This document shows positions 27,299 through 34,484 of a stretch of 64,000 bases of DNA, piece after piece. A program made the position numbers and the translations under genes. Source of the DNA: Pseudoalteromonas flavipulchra NCIMB 2033 = ATCC BAA-314 (GTDB lineage: Bacteria; Pseudomonadota; Gammaproteobacteria; Enterobacterales; Alteromonadaceae); contig JWIH01000024.1 of NCBI GenBank assembly GCA_000814665.1, positions 124,001 to 188,000 of the forward strand, written 5' to 3'. Under the pieces are notes generated by a model. It searched no databases. It was not told the origin of the DNA and saw only the letters and a program-made list of their open reading frames with translations. Every line of letters begins with the position of its first letter. Positions within the stretch are counted from its first letter, which is position 1.

Positions 27299-27814
27299 AT
27301 GCAAAATAGCTTAGATAAAATCGTCAATGATATAAAAGCCAACTGGAGCGGGCTAAATTCAAGCACCACAGTAACTGTACGTGAATTGTTAAGTGAACTT
27401 ACTCAGTCTCCACCGCACGAGCCTTGGCTTGCGAGCATTATGCGTGAAAGACTGGCATCAAAAACACTCTACCAAGACCCTGAATATGGTTTTATGCTGC
27501 TAGTCCATGCCGAAGAAAAGGGCACGTACCGCCCGCCCCATGATCACGGCGCAGGTTGGGTATTTTATGCTGTGCAATCTGGCGAAATGGAAATGACAAC
27601 TTACAAACCCATCACCACAGCAAGCGGCGAAACCCACCTCGTATCCCGAGGAACAGACACGCTCAAAGCCGGCGATTGCCGAGTGTTTCTACCCGGCGAT
27701 ATCCACGACACCCGCTGTTTAACAGATAACTTCGTTCAATATCGTTTAACCAGTTGTGACTTTAAAGAAGAGAAACGCTCAGGACGGATGATCCAGTATT
27801 TGAGGGAGGTGTAG
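27299..27814 (+). CDS. Cupin-fold metalloprotein (cysteine-dioxygenase-like)
   Basis: 171 residues. The cupin metal motif is seen in 'PPHDHGAGWVFYAVQSGEMEM' in pieces (His-x-His and a following Glu), with the second His in 'FLPGDIHDTRCL'. Size and layout resemble small cysteine-dioxygenase-like cupins, but no substrate can be given. It is probably induced through the SoxR/MerR-type promoter ahead of it. A 152-base copy of its 3' end recurs 6.2 kb downstream at 33893-34044, with about five mismatches by eye and an in-frame stop. Confidence 0.8.
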   Translation: MQNSLDKIVNDIKANWSGLNSSTTVTVRELLSELTQSPPHEPWLASIMRERLASKTLYQDPEYGFMLLVHAEEKGTYRPPHDHGAGWVFYAVQSGEMEMTTYKPITTASGETHLVSRGTDTLKAGDCRVFLPGDIHDTRCLTDNFVQYRLTSCDFKEEKRSGRMIQYLREV

Positions 27815-27838
27815 TGGTTTGCCGTAAACGGTTTTAAC

Positions 27839-27958
27839 GGCTAACCGACATATCGAAGTTGAACAGATTTAAGCATTGCCAATACAAATTAGCTGCTTAA
27901 AAGCAGCTAAAAAGAATCGTTATGCTTACTTGACCGAAGAAGGTTCATATGTGTTAGC
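27839..27958 (-). other. Possible attC-like recombination site closing the downstream cassette
   Basis: Read on the minus strand, AGCTAAC overlaps the stop of the 28 kb gene and GTTAGCC lies 120 bases on. Between them ACATATGAAC faces GTTC and ATATGT. A central perfect stem AGCTGC/GCAGCT is also present. The arrangement fits an attC site, but the core boxes deviate and the central stem could be a terminator for the cupin gene. Confidence 0.4.
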
Positions 27959-28859
27959 TTTCTGCAAGCTTCCATTTAATAATTTCTTGAGCCTTAATAA
28001 AGCTTTTTCCATACCACTGTTCGTAACTTTCAGCAATCGGGTAACCATGATTTATGTCTGTTAAATCATCCCACCAAGAGTCTTCGGAAAATCCTACATC
28101 TAGGTGAGAGCCCGGAAAAACTTCACCATTTAATAGCGCAGAAAAGTCTTTTTTATTTAAGGTCAATCCCCAGCACTTAGTGTACAATTTCCTTTTGTCT
28201 CTAAGCTCTTTTATTAGTTCGTAAAAGCTTAGAAGTTGGCGTTGCCCACCTCCACCGACCTCATCACTAATATGCCAAGTTCTACCAAGAATAAGATATT
28301 TCCACTTTGTAAGCTTCAACAATATAAATGCAGCTGAAGTACTTGTTCTTTCTCTAACAAAATATATCCCTTCTGGATTGAGACTGGTTATTGTTGGAAG
28401 GTACCCCATTGGATCACTATGCGAAACTAAGTCATTTGAGAATGGTGTTGATTTTCCTTCTATCAGCCACAGCTTCCTTACCCCAAACGTATTTGAAAAG
28501 TGATCTATAAACTCAAAAGATGGCTCTTCTTTACCAGTAAAAACATTTTCCAGCTCACTAATTTTGTGCAATTTCATGATCTGAGCTAGCTGGGGAATTG
28601 TAAACTCAGAGTAGTTCCGACCTTCATTCATAAGGTCAAGAGTTTTCCTAAACCTTTTAGCAACTTTTTCAACCTCTGTTTCTTCTTTTATTTCTTCTAC
28701 CTGCGTTGGTTTTTTCACTATATTTTGCTTAAAATCCGTTGAGTCTGATTTTTTACTTTCGGATTTATGTTTAAATAAAAATGACAAAACGAACGTGATA
28801 ACTACCACGCCAACCCCAGAAAACAGCCACTCTTTATTTTCGATTATGTAATTTAGCAT
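27954..28859 (-). CDS. Membrane-anchored protein with HTH-like domain, gene-cassette cargo
   Basis: 301 residues of unknown function. An N-terminal membrane segment (about 10-29, 'EWLFSGVGVVVITFVLSFLF') is followed by a charged linker. Residues about 85-150 look like an XRE-type HTH ('FTIPQLAQIMKL', 'EEPSFEFIDHFSNTFGV', 'LWLIEG'). The C-terminal 150 residues, rich in Trp and Gly, are not recognised. A DNA-binding-like domain tethered to the membrane is unusual. The gene is AT-rich compared with its neighbours and sits tightly between attC-like sites, which suggests capture by an integron. A phage-defence or regulatory role is possible, but nothing shows it. Confidence 0.75.
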   Translation of the reverse strand: MLNYIIENKEWLFSGVGVVVITFVLSFLFKHKSESKKSDSTDFKQNIVKKPTQVEEIKEETEVEKVAKRFRKTLDLMNEGRNYSEFTIPQLAQIMKLHKISELENVFTGKEEPSFEFIDHFSNTFGVRKLWLIEGKSTPFSNDLVSHSDPMGYLPTITSLNPEGIYFVRERTSTSAAFILLKLTKWKYLILGRTWHISDEVGGGGQRQLLSFYELIKELRDKRKLYTKCWGLTLNKKDFSALLNGEVFPGSHLDVGFSEDSWWDDLTDINHGYPIAESYEQWYGKSFIKAQEIIKWKLAES

Positions 28860-28924
28860 TAATAAACCTTTCTCAAATTCTAATTCAAATGTACCACTTG
28901 GTTCGTGAGTTCAGATTTAGATAG

Positions 28925-29027
28925 CTAACGCACGTATTAGGGGCTGATAATAGCTTGCTAAAATGTGAAGCGTAGCAGAACCGAGCGAGCTATTAACAGT
29001 CCCATTGCTATATGCGTTTGTTAGGTG
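28925..29027 (-). other. attC-like integron recombination site (VCR-like)
   Basis: On the minus strand, CACCTAACAAACGC (29027 inward) and GCGTTAG at the other end form the outer boxes. GGGACTGT and CAGCCCC form the inner boxes, and AATAGCT/AGCTATT a further stem. Order, polarity and length (about 103 bp) match Vibrio-type attC sites, which also begin TAACAAACGC and carry GGGACTG. It starts 2 bases after the stop of one gene and precedes the next gene on the same strand. Confidence 0.72.
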
Positions 29028-29028
29028 T

Positions 29029-29487
29029 TTATTCTACCAAGCTACCTCTAATAATTTTTACACAGCTTGCAGGTAACTCAATTGGTTCGAGAGAGTAACG
29101 AATACCTGCAGTGCTTCTATTTAAAGGGAGTTGATAGGCATCTATTAACTCCAATGTATCCATATTCAGCATAAATGTATATTCAATATTTTGGGAATAA
29201 CTTGAAGCTTTAATATTAAAATACGGAGGTAACGTAGAGCGCGTATGGTACCAAGAACTTGAAAACGAAAGTTTATTGTTGACCAAAAATTTTGAAACAC
29301 ACTCAGGTAGAGTTAACTTGTTGTTGGCGATTGATAAAGCGAAGTTTTCAAGTTCAAATGTAGCCGGCAAGTATTCTTTGGGAAATCCTATTAGTTGCCC
29401 ACTTTTTTGCAACTTTATACCAGTATCTCTGTGCGCAAAAGCAGCGCTACTTATAAGTATTGAAAAGAATATAAAACTCAATCTCAT
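29029..29487 (-). CDS. Secreted hypothetical protein, gene-cassette cargo
   Basis: About 152 residues with a clear signal peptide (MRLSFIFFSILISSAAFA). No family is recognised. The body has 'FPKEYLPATFELENFAL' and two cysteines ('LPECVSKFL', 'LPASCVKII') that may form a disulfide. The ATG at 29487 gives the signal peptide directly. A GTG at 29499 is in frame and lies inside the adjoining attC-like site. The gene fills the space between two attC-like sites almost completely, as integron cassettes do. The product is likely periplasmic. Confidence 0.7.
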   Translation of the reverse strand: MRLSFIFFSILISSAAFAHRDTGIKLQKSGQLIGFPKEYLPATFELENFALSIANNKLTLPECVSKFLVNNKLSFSSSWYHTRSTLPPYFNIKASSYSQNIEYTFMLNMDTLELIDAYQLPLNRSTAGIRYSLEPIELPASCVKIIRGSLVE

Positions 29488-29496
29488 CCTAAGGAA

Positions 29497-29556
29497 CACC
29501 TAGCATTTTAGTATTTATGCGACATGCGGTTTGTGTTGCATAATCGCTTGTTGGAC
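29497..29556 (-). other. Short attC-like site upstream of the first cassette
   Basis: On the minus strand GTCCAAC (29556 inward) fits the RYYYAAC core exactly. The other end reads GCTAGGTG, one base off GTTAGGT. ATTATGC and GCATAAAT form the inner stem. The length is 60 bp, at the short end of the attC range. The next gene starts within 10 bases. Confidence 0.55.
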
Positions 29557-29836
29557 TGAGCCGCTACCTGCTCGGTGTATCCGAGTTGGTGTTGTTTATG
29601 GCATGGCTTACTTAGAAAAACAGGCTTTTTGGAGGCTCTCACTTTTCTAGCTAGTGTAATCAGTTTAGCTAGTGTTATGTAAGCTTTCCCTGCATCGCTC
29701 AGCGCTTATTATGCATTCATTACACCTAAATTTGGCTTGATAAGCAATTATATTTTTTACGCATACTGAGGCCGCTAGCCTGAGCAATTAGGCAGGTTAA
29801 CTACTTGATTTTACAAAGCAGTCCTAATCAAGCATC

Positions 29837-30073
29837 CCCTCCTTGGTTAATATCAAAGCGCATCCATGCGCTCCTCGTTCATTCTTTTTAAACGACGAAA
29901 AAGAACGAACCAAGAAAACGTCGCCCCAGCATCACACTCAATTCTCAAATCCTAAGCCGATATAGTGCAACCGTCTTGTAAGGCACGTCCATGATGCCAG
30001 ACAAGACTTAGCCGACATCCTGTCGGCACATTGCATATCAGCTTATGCTTTTCGGGTGTGATGGAGGGGGAAT
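29837..30073. repeat. Palindromic repeat A, copy 1
   Basis: First of three ~236-bp copies. It holds in order the palindrome CGCATCCATGCG, a TTCTTTTT/AAAAAGAA stem, GTCTTGT/ACAAGAC around GGCA/TGCC, CCGACA/TGTCGG, and GCATA/TATGC. It ends in CGGGTGTGATGGAGGGGG, which pairs with the start of repeat B. The stretch 29557-29836 before it holds no gene that I can see. Confidence 0.9.
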
Positions 30074-30158
30074 CGCGCTGTCTGTTAGTTCTGGTTTTAT
30101 CTCCTGAAGCAGCTAAGTCGCTTACAAGCACCACAAGAATTTATCAGCGCCTTGTGTC

Positions 30159-30393
30159 TCCCTCATCACACCCGAAAGTAAAGTGCCAATGAGTCATTTC
30201 AACGCATGGATGCGTGAAAAGCTGTGACAGGGACAGGGATGTCCCTTACACAGCGGTGACGTTCATATTGGCGATTTGCTTGAGGAGTCAGTGTGATGTC
30301 GGGAGTGCCCTTTCTTTTGCATACTTGTTCTTTGGGCATCAAAGAAAAGTATGTCGTAGCCCATGGATGGGCGTCGAAACCAGTCAGGAGGAC
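30159..30393. repeat. Palindromic repeat B, copy 1
   Basis: A 235-bp unit. Starts TCCCTCATCACACCCGAAAG, the inverse of the end of A. It contains CGCATGGATGCG, a GGGAC/GTCCC stem, TTCTTTG/CAAAGAA, and the palindrome GCCCATGGATGGGC near its end. Confidence 0.9.
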
Positions 30394-30434
30394 GGGCTGA
30401 CTTAACTCATCATCTCGAGTCTTTTGGAAAAGTC

Positions 30435-30670
30435 ACCTTCCATGGTACGTATCAAAGCGCATCCATGCGCTTCTCGTTCATTCTTTTTAAGCGACGAAAA
30501 AGAACGAACCAAGAAAACGTCGCCCCAGCATCACACTCAATCCTCAAATCCTAAGCCGATATAGTGCAACCGCCTTGTATGGCACATCCCTATGCCAGAC
30601 AAGACTTAGCCGACATCCTGTCGGCACATTGCATATCAGCTTATGCTTTTCGGGTGTGATGGAGGGGGAA
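30435..30670. repeat. Palindromic repeat A, copy 2
   Basis: Close to copy 1 through the whole length. The first arm of the ACAAGAC stem reads GCCTTGT here, a one-base mismatch in the stem. Confidence 0.9.
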
Positions 30671-30785
30671 TAAGTTGCTTGTAAGATCTTCTACGTTTTT
30701 ACGATGAAGCTGTTTGCAAGGGTTACAAAAACTATCTGCATCGCCTCCTAATTAACAGTCTAAGTAGTTTTGTGGGAGGTGGTTC
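30671..30785. repeat. Repeat C, copy 1 (extension of A2)
   Basis: Begins TAAGTTGCTTGTAAGAT, continues through 'GATGAAGCTGTTTGCAA' and 'CGCCTCCTAATTA', and ends near 'TTTGTGGGAGGT'. CCTCC and GGGAGG can pair. It recurs after A3. Confidence 0.8.
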
Positions 30786-30914
30786 ACCCGCCGAGAAGTT
30801 ATGTTTTTCTGGTGTGGTTAAGGGGGGATTAGTTTTGGTTGCGAGTTCTAGTTTTTCTCTCAAAAGCAGCAAATTTTCCTGCAAGCACCAAAAAAGCTCT
30901 TAGCACCGTTTTCC

Positions 30915-31149
30915 TCCCTCATCACACCCGAAAGTAAAGTGCCAATGAGTCATTTCAACGCATGGATGCGTGAAAAGCTGTGACAGGGCCAAGGATGGCC
31001 CTTACACAGCGGTGACGTTCATATTGGCAATTTACTTGAGGAGTCAGTGTGATGTCGGGAGTGCCCTTTCTTTTGCATACTTGTTCTTTGGGCATCAAAG
31101 AAAAGGTTGTCGTAGCCCATGGATGGGCGTCGAAACTAGTCAGGAGGAC
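30915..31149. repeat. Palindromic repeat B, copy 2
   Basis: Same length and order as B1. The stem GGGAC/GTCCC of B1 reads GGGCC/GGCCC here, a two-sided change that keeps the pairing. Confidence 0.9.
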
Positions 31150-31161
31150 ATATTAGCCTTA

Positions 31162-31396
31162 CCCTCCTTGGCTGATATCAAAGCGCATCCATGCGCTCCT
31201 CGTTCATTCTTTTTAAACGACGCGATCGAGCGAACCAAGAAAACGTCGCCCCAGCATCACACTCAATCCTCAAACCCTAAGCCGATATAGTGCAACCGTC
31301 TTGTATGGCACGTCCGTGTGCCAGACAAGACTTAGCCGACATCCTGTCGGCACATTGCATATCAGCTTATGCTTTTCGGGTGTGATGGAGGGGGAA
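31162..31396. repeat. Palindromic repeat A, copy 3
   Basis: Third A copy. The GTCTTGT/ACAAGAC stem is intact. The right arm of the AAAAAGAA stem is altered (CGATCGAGCG). Confidence 0.9.
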
Positions 31397-31512
31397 TAAG
31401 TTGCTTGTGAGATTTTCTACGCTTTTTACGATGAAGCTGTTTGCAAAGGTTACAAAAACTATCAGCATAGCCTCCTAATTAGCAGTGCGGATAGCTTTGT
31501 GGGAGATGTATG
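31397..31512. repeat. Repeat C, copy 2 (extension of A3)
   Basis: Matches C copy 1 with scattered changes. The array ends here and 31513-31676 shows no further copy. Confidence 0.8.
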
Positions 31513-31546
31513 GACTCCTCCCCCTTATCGGGAGCAAGAGAAAATA

Positions 31547-31583
31547 AGTGACCCCCATCACTATAGTAATTAGTGGTGGGTGT
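31547..31583. repeat. Near-perfect inverted repeat
   Basis: TGACCCCCATCACT and AGTGGTGGGTGTCA face each other over 9 bases with two mismatches. The left arm resembles the junction at 33868-33887, where the acpH and cupin fragments meet. Confidence 0.6.
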
Positions 31584-31676
31584 CAGCGATTTGCTTTTAA
31601 GCTACCATAGTCAATTACACGCTAAGACAAAGCACATCAGAAACGATATCAATGTTGATTTGTGTCTTTGACATGA

Positions 31677-32039
31677 TTATTTCTTCTCCACGATAATTGC
31701 GGTGATTGTTGTGTCACCAACATTTTTAACTTGATGTTCCCATTGGTCATGCCACATCACGTAGCCATCCGGGATCTCCAAGGTCATGTCTTTTTCACTC
31801 GTTGTTATCGTCGCCTTGCCACCTTTTTCGAAGTAAACAGTCTCAGCATTGTGTTTATGCCAGTTATCCTGTTCCCCTGGTTTGAGTGTCATTTTAAGTA
31901 CGGTAACCTCTTCGTTCTCTAGCAGTAGTTGATATTGGTTTGGAGATGCAATGTGTGCAGCCTCGACCTTCGTGTCTTGTGCAAACGCATTTCCAAACAA
32001 TAGGACTGAAGTAACAGCTGTAAATACAACCTTTTTCAT
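31677..32039 (-). CDS. Exported single-domain cupin protein
   Basis: 120 residues with signal peptide 'MKKVVFTAVTSVLLFGNAFA'. One cupin barrel follows. Motif 1 is 'EQDNWHKHNAETVYFEKGG' with His-x-His and Glu, and motif 2 is 'PDGYVMWHDQWEHQV'. The export signal places it in the periplasm, where it could bind metal or a small oxidised compound. It is the last gene of a three-gene operon with a peroxiredoxin-like protein and a quinone reductase (9-base gaps), so a role in electrophile or oxidant stress is likely. Confidence 0.82.
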   Translation of the reverse strand: MKKVVFTAVTSVLLFGNAFAQDTKVEAAHIASPNQYQLLLENEEVTVLKMTLKPGEQDNWHKHNAETVYFEKGGKATITTSEKDMTLEIPDGYVMWHDQWEHQVKNVGDTTITAIIVEKK

Positions 32040-32047
32040 AGGAATTC

Positions 32048-32590
32048 CTATTTATGCATACCACGAATAGGGTAGTTGTTTGCAGGATTTCGTATCCAAC
32101 CTAAGCCACTAATCAATGACTGAAGTTCAGGTCTTACAAACGGGTTGTTTGAAATATCTACTACGTGAACTTTTCCTTCATTATTGACAACAAATAGCCC
32201 CGGCTCAGCAAATGGATGATCAGTTTCTTCAGGCGATCTTGGATCTGATATAAACAACCCAAGTTCTTTCATTTGTTCAACAGTAAGACCGTATGCGATA
32301 GGGAAAGTCACATTAAGTCTTTCCATATGACTTTCGAGTTGTTCTTTACTGTCACCAGAAACGGCTATCAAATCTACGCCTGTTTGAGCGAGTTGGTCTT
32401 TCGCACTTTCTAACTGGTTTAAGTAGCGAGTACAAAGTGGGCAATGCTGCCCTCGGTAAACAACAACCATCTTCCAATCCAAACCATTTTCAGGCGTAGA
32501 CAACTTTTTAATATCACCATTTAGAAGTTTGGTTTCAATTGCAGGAAAGTCTGAACCTGCATGAAGCTTATTGGTATAATCAATGCTCAT
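32048..32590 (-). CDS. Peroxiredoxin-like (AhpC/TSA family) protein
   Basis: 180 residues with a thioredoxin fold. 'VVYRGQHCPLCTRYLNQLE' carries a C-x-x-C at the site where classical peroxiredoxins have a single peroxidatic Cys, as in the AhpC/TSA-like quinone or disulfide reductase group. 'LIAVSGDSKEQLESHM' is also typical. It is the middle gene of the operon read from 33196 and should act in the cytoplasm. The electron donor is unknown. Confidence 0.85.
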   Translation of the reverse strand: MSIDYTNKLHAGSDFPAIETKLLNGDIKKLSTPENGLDWKMVVVYRGQHCPLCTRYLNQLESAKDQLAQTGVDLIAVSGDSKEQLESHMERLNVTFPIAYGLTVEQMKELGLFISDPRSPEETDHPFAEPGLFVVNNEGKVHVVDISNNPFVRPELQSLISGLGWIRNPANNYPIRGMHK

Positions 32591-32599
32591 GACTGTTCC

Positions 32600-33196
32600 T
32601 TAAAAATGCTTGTTAATGTGCGTTTCGAAACGTTTGAAGTCGTTTTCAACATCTGCGTTTTTCATCACATCAAAGCACGCAAATGTTTCCATTGGCTTCA
32701 TTCCAAAGAACTTGAAGTTCATGTGCATAGGGAACATTAAATCGTCGATTGATTTCCCATCGAAGAATTCTTCTGGATCATTAAAGGCTTCTTCCGGCGC
32801 ATTAAAGGTGAGAGACATCATGTATTTGGTGTTGGTTAACGTGCCGCCCTTACCATAGTTTTTCTTTGGTGATTCTGCTGTGCGACCGTCGCCAACACAT
32901 AAAGCTCCTCCCATGCCTGCTGTGTATACTTCATCCATATACTTTTTGAATGACCAAGACACGCCCATCCAATTGCTTGGTGTTTGCAAAAATACAATGT
33001 CTGCCCATTGATGAAGTGCTAATTGCTCCTCCACATCGTACCCGTCACTCATTGTTACTACGCGCGTGTTATAACCTTTATCTTCCAGCATGGTTATTGC
33101 CTTATCAATCAAGGCTGCATTTAGCTTACCTTCAGAGAATGGGTAATATTGGTGGGCATTAATAATTAATACGTTTTTAAGATCAGTAGTGCTCAT
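32600..33196 (-). CDS. MdaB-like NAD(P)H:quinone oxidoreductase (flavodoxin fold)
   Basis: 198 residues. 'VLIINAHQYYPFSEGKLNAALIDKA' in pieces gives the flavodoxin phosphate loop of the MdaB/YheR group. 'FLQTPSNWMGVSWSFKKYMDEV' binds FMN. 'YGKGGTLTNTKYMMSLTFNAP' is diagnostic of MdaB-type quinone reductases. It reduces quinones by two electrons and so avoids radical formation. It is the first gene of the operon, divergent from an HxlR regulator, the usual arrangement for quinone- or aldehyde-sensing control. Confidence 0.88.
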   Translation of the reverse strand: MSTTDLKNVLIINAHQYYPFSEGKLNAALIDKAITMLEDKGYNTRVVTMSDGYDVEEQLALHQWADIVFLQTPSNWMGVSWSFKKYMDEVYTAGMGGALCVGDGRTAESPKKNYGKGGTLTNTKYMMSLTFNAPEEAFNDPEEFFDGKSIDDLMFPMHMNFKFFGMKPMETFACFDVMKNADVENDFKRFETHINKHF

Positions 33197-33270
33197 AAAA
33201 CAACTCCAAACTAAATTTCAGCAAAAATAAGTAAGAGAGACACTCTCCTACTCAATCAATGTGTGGTATA

Positions 33271-33318
33271 TTTTAGTAACCTGATTTAAGTTATCAATTA
33301 GTATACTTTTAGTAACCT
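33271..33318. promoter_or_regulatory. Direct-repeat operator in the HxlR/quinone-reductase divergent region
   Basis: TTTTAGTAACCT occurs at 33271-33282 and again at 33307-33318, 36 bases apart, between the divergent start codons. The two copies are likely binding sites for the HxlR protein encoded alongside. Confidence 0.6.
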
Positions 33319-33339
33319 AGTTGTTTTTTAGGAAAACTG

Positions 33340-33696
33340 ATGGAAAGTGTCGTAAAAACAGACAGTAAAGGTAGAAAAAAAGTTTTAAATGCATGCACTG
33401 AACCCTGTGCTATCGAAAAAGGCATGCGTTTAATTGGCGGAAAGTGGAAAGGTTCCATTATTTATCACCTTAAAGATGAACCTGTAAGGTTTAATGACTT
33501 AACCCGTATGCTTGGCGGTGCCAGCAAAAAAATGGTCGACCAACGCCTAAAGGAACTAGAAAGTGAAGGGATGGTTCGTAGAAAAGTGATAAGTGACAGA
33601 CCTGTCGCTGTAACTTATGAATTAACCGATTTTGGCAAAACCGCACTGAGTATTTTAGATGAACTCAGGATCTGGTCAGAGTCCCATCAAATTTAA
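33340..33696 (+). CDS. HxlR-family transcriptional regulator
   Basis: 118 residues. The winged helix has 'CAIEKGMRLIGGKWKGSIIYHLKDEPVRFNDL' in pieces, the standard HxlR opening with the conserved Cys, then 'SKKMVDQRLKELESEGMVRR' and 'YELTDFGKTAL'. Two cysteines near residues 19 and 23 could sense quinones or oxidants, as in YodB-type HxlR proteins. It most likely represses the divergent quinone-reductase operon and itself through the two TTTTAGTAACCT sites. Confidence 0.9.
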   Translation: MESVVKTDSKGRKKVLNACTEPCAIEKGMRLIGGKWKGSIIYHLKDEPVRFNDLTRMLGGASKKMVDQRLKELESEGMVRRKVISDRPVAVTYELTDFGKTALSILDELRIWSESHQI

Positions 33697-33710
33697 CAGT
33701 AGCTACTTTG

Positions 33711-33887
33711 AATTATTTAGCACAGCCCAATGCAGATTCTTATTTTGGAAATCTGCTTGGCGATTTTGGCGGAACAAGGCATGTAAAAAACTTGCCACTC
33801 ACAGTGAAAAAGGCATTGGATAATCATTATCTAGTCGATAAATTTATAGATAACCATACAAAAATAACTGACACCCATCACAATTAG
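33711..33887 (+). pseudogene. acpH: acpH (acyl-carrier-protein phosphodiesterase) N-terminal fragment
   Basis: The frame reads NYLA, then QPNADSYFGNLLGDF, then LPLTVKKALDNHYLVDKFIDNH. This is the start of AcpH, which removes phosphopantetheine from ACP, but no ATG is present, part of the first helix is missing and it stops after about 58 codons. The full enzyme is about 190 residues. The 3' end runs into a fragment of the cupin gene, so it is a relic of rearrangement. Confidence 0.65.
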
Positions 33888-34044
33888 CAAGCGGCGATTG
33901 CCGAGTGTTTCTACTTGGCGATATCCACGACACCCGCTGTTTAACAGATAACTTCGTTTAATATCGTCTAACCAGTTGTGACTTTAAAGAAGAGAAACGC
34001 TCAGGACGGATGATCCAGTATTTGAGTGAGGTGTAGTGGTTTGC
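33869..34044 (+). pseudogene. Duplicated 3' fragment of the 27.3 kb cupin gene
   Basis: 33893-34044 matches 27671-27822 with about five differences in 152 bases. Upstream, 33871-33897 matches 27606-27630, so a 45-base piece between two GGCGA repeats has been lost. One change makes an in-frame stop (TTCGTTTAA). The fragment carries no start. From 34045 to about 34400 I see no gene. Confidence 0.85.
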
Positions 34045-34409
34045 AAAAATTCAAGGCGATAGTGGGTTTAATTGTCGTCGCTGACATCTAATCATGCCGT
34101 TTTGAAGGGAGTTATGGCTGCTAAGAGCGAATTTGAGACTGTCGGCGCTCTTCTTGGGAGAGTCTTCGATGCTGCATAGCAGGTGTTCAACTAACTCATT
34201 TATGCTACAAAATCCGTTAACATAAATGAACTAAGGGTCAGATTTGAGCAATGAACAGGCATTCAAAATATCCCTTCGTGTAGTTCATTTAGGCATGGGC
34301 TTACATTTTCAAAAAACGACCAATTTCACACGGGTTTTCAATAGGTGGTCAATATGACTAATTAGTGGTTCTATTGAGTAATCTAGTCGAAAGTGAGAAT
34401 GTTAACATT

Positions 34410-34481
34410 ATGAAATTATTGGTTTTTATGTTGGCGCAAACCTTGCTGTCTCAAGGTTTCTTTAATTTCATTATGGATTAA
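34410..34481 (+). CDS. Small hydrophobic ORF ahead of the lipoprotein hydrolase
   Basis: A 23-codon frame, MKLLVFMLAQTLLSQGFFNF..., ends 3 bases before the next start codon. Inside it AAACCTTG and CAAGGTTT form a perfect 8-bp stem followed by a T-rich stretch, so it may be a leader peptide with an attenuator, or chance. No strong ribosome site precedes it. Confidence 0.3.
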   Translation: MKLLVFMLAQTLLSQGFFNFIMD

Positions 34482-34484
34482 AAA

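Noticed and set aside
30214..31290. Short open frames inside the repeat array
   Set aside because: They recur only because the repeats recur, no ribosome sites precede them, and the hairpins explain the conservation better.
29837..31512. CRISPR array
   Set aside because: Repeats are 235 bp, palindromic throughout and not separated by uniform short spacers, and no cas genes are present.
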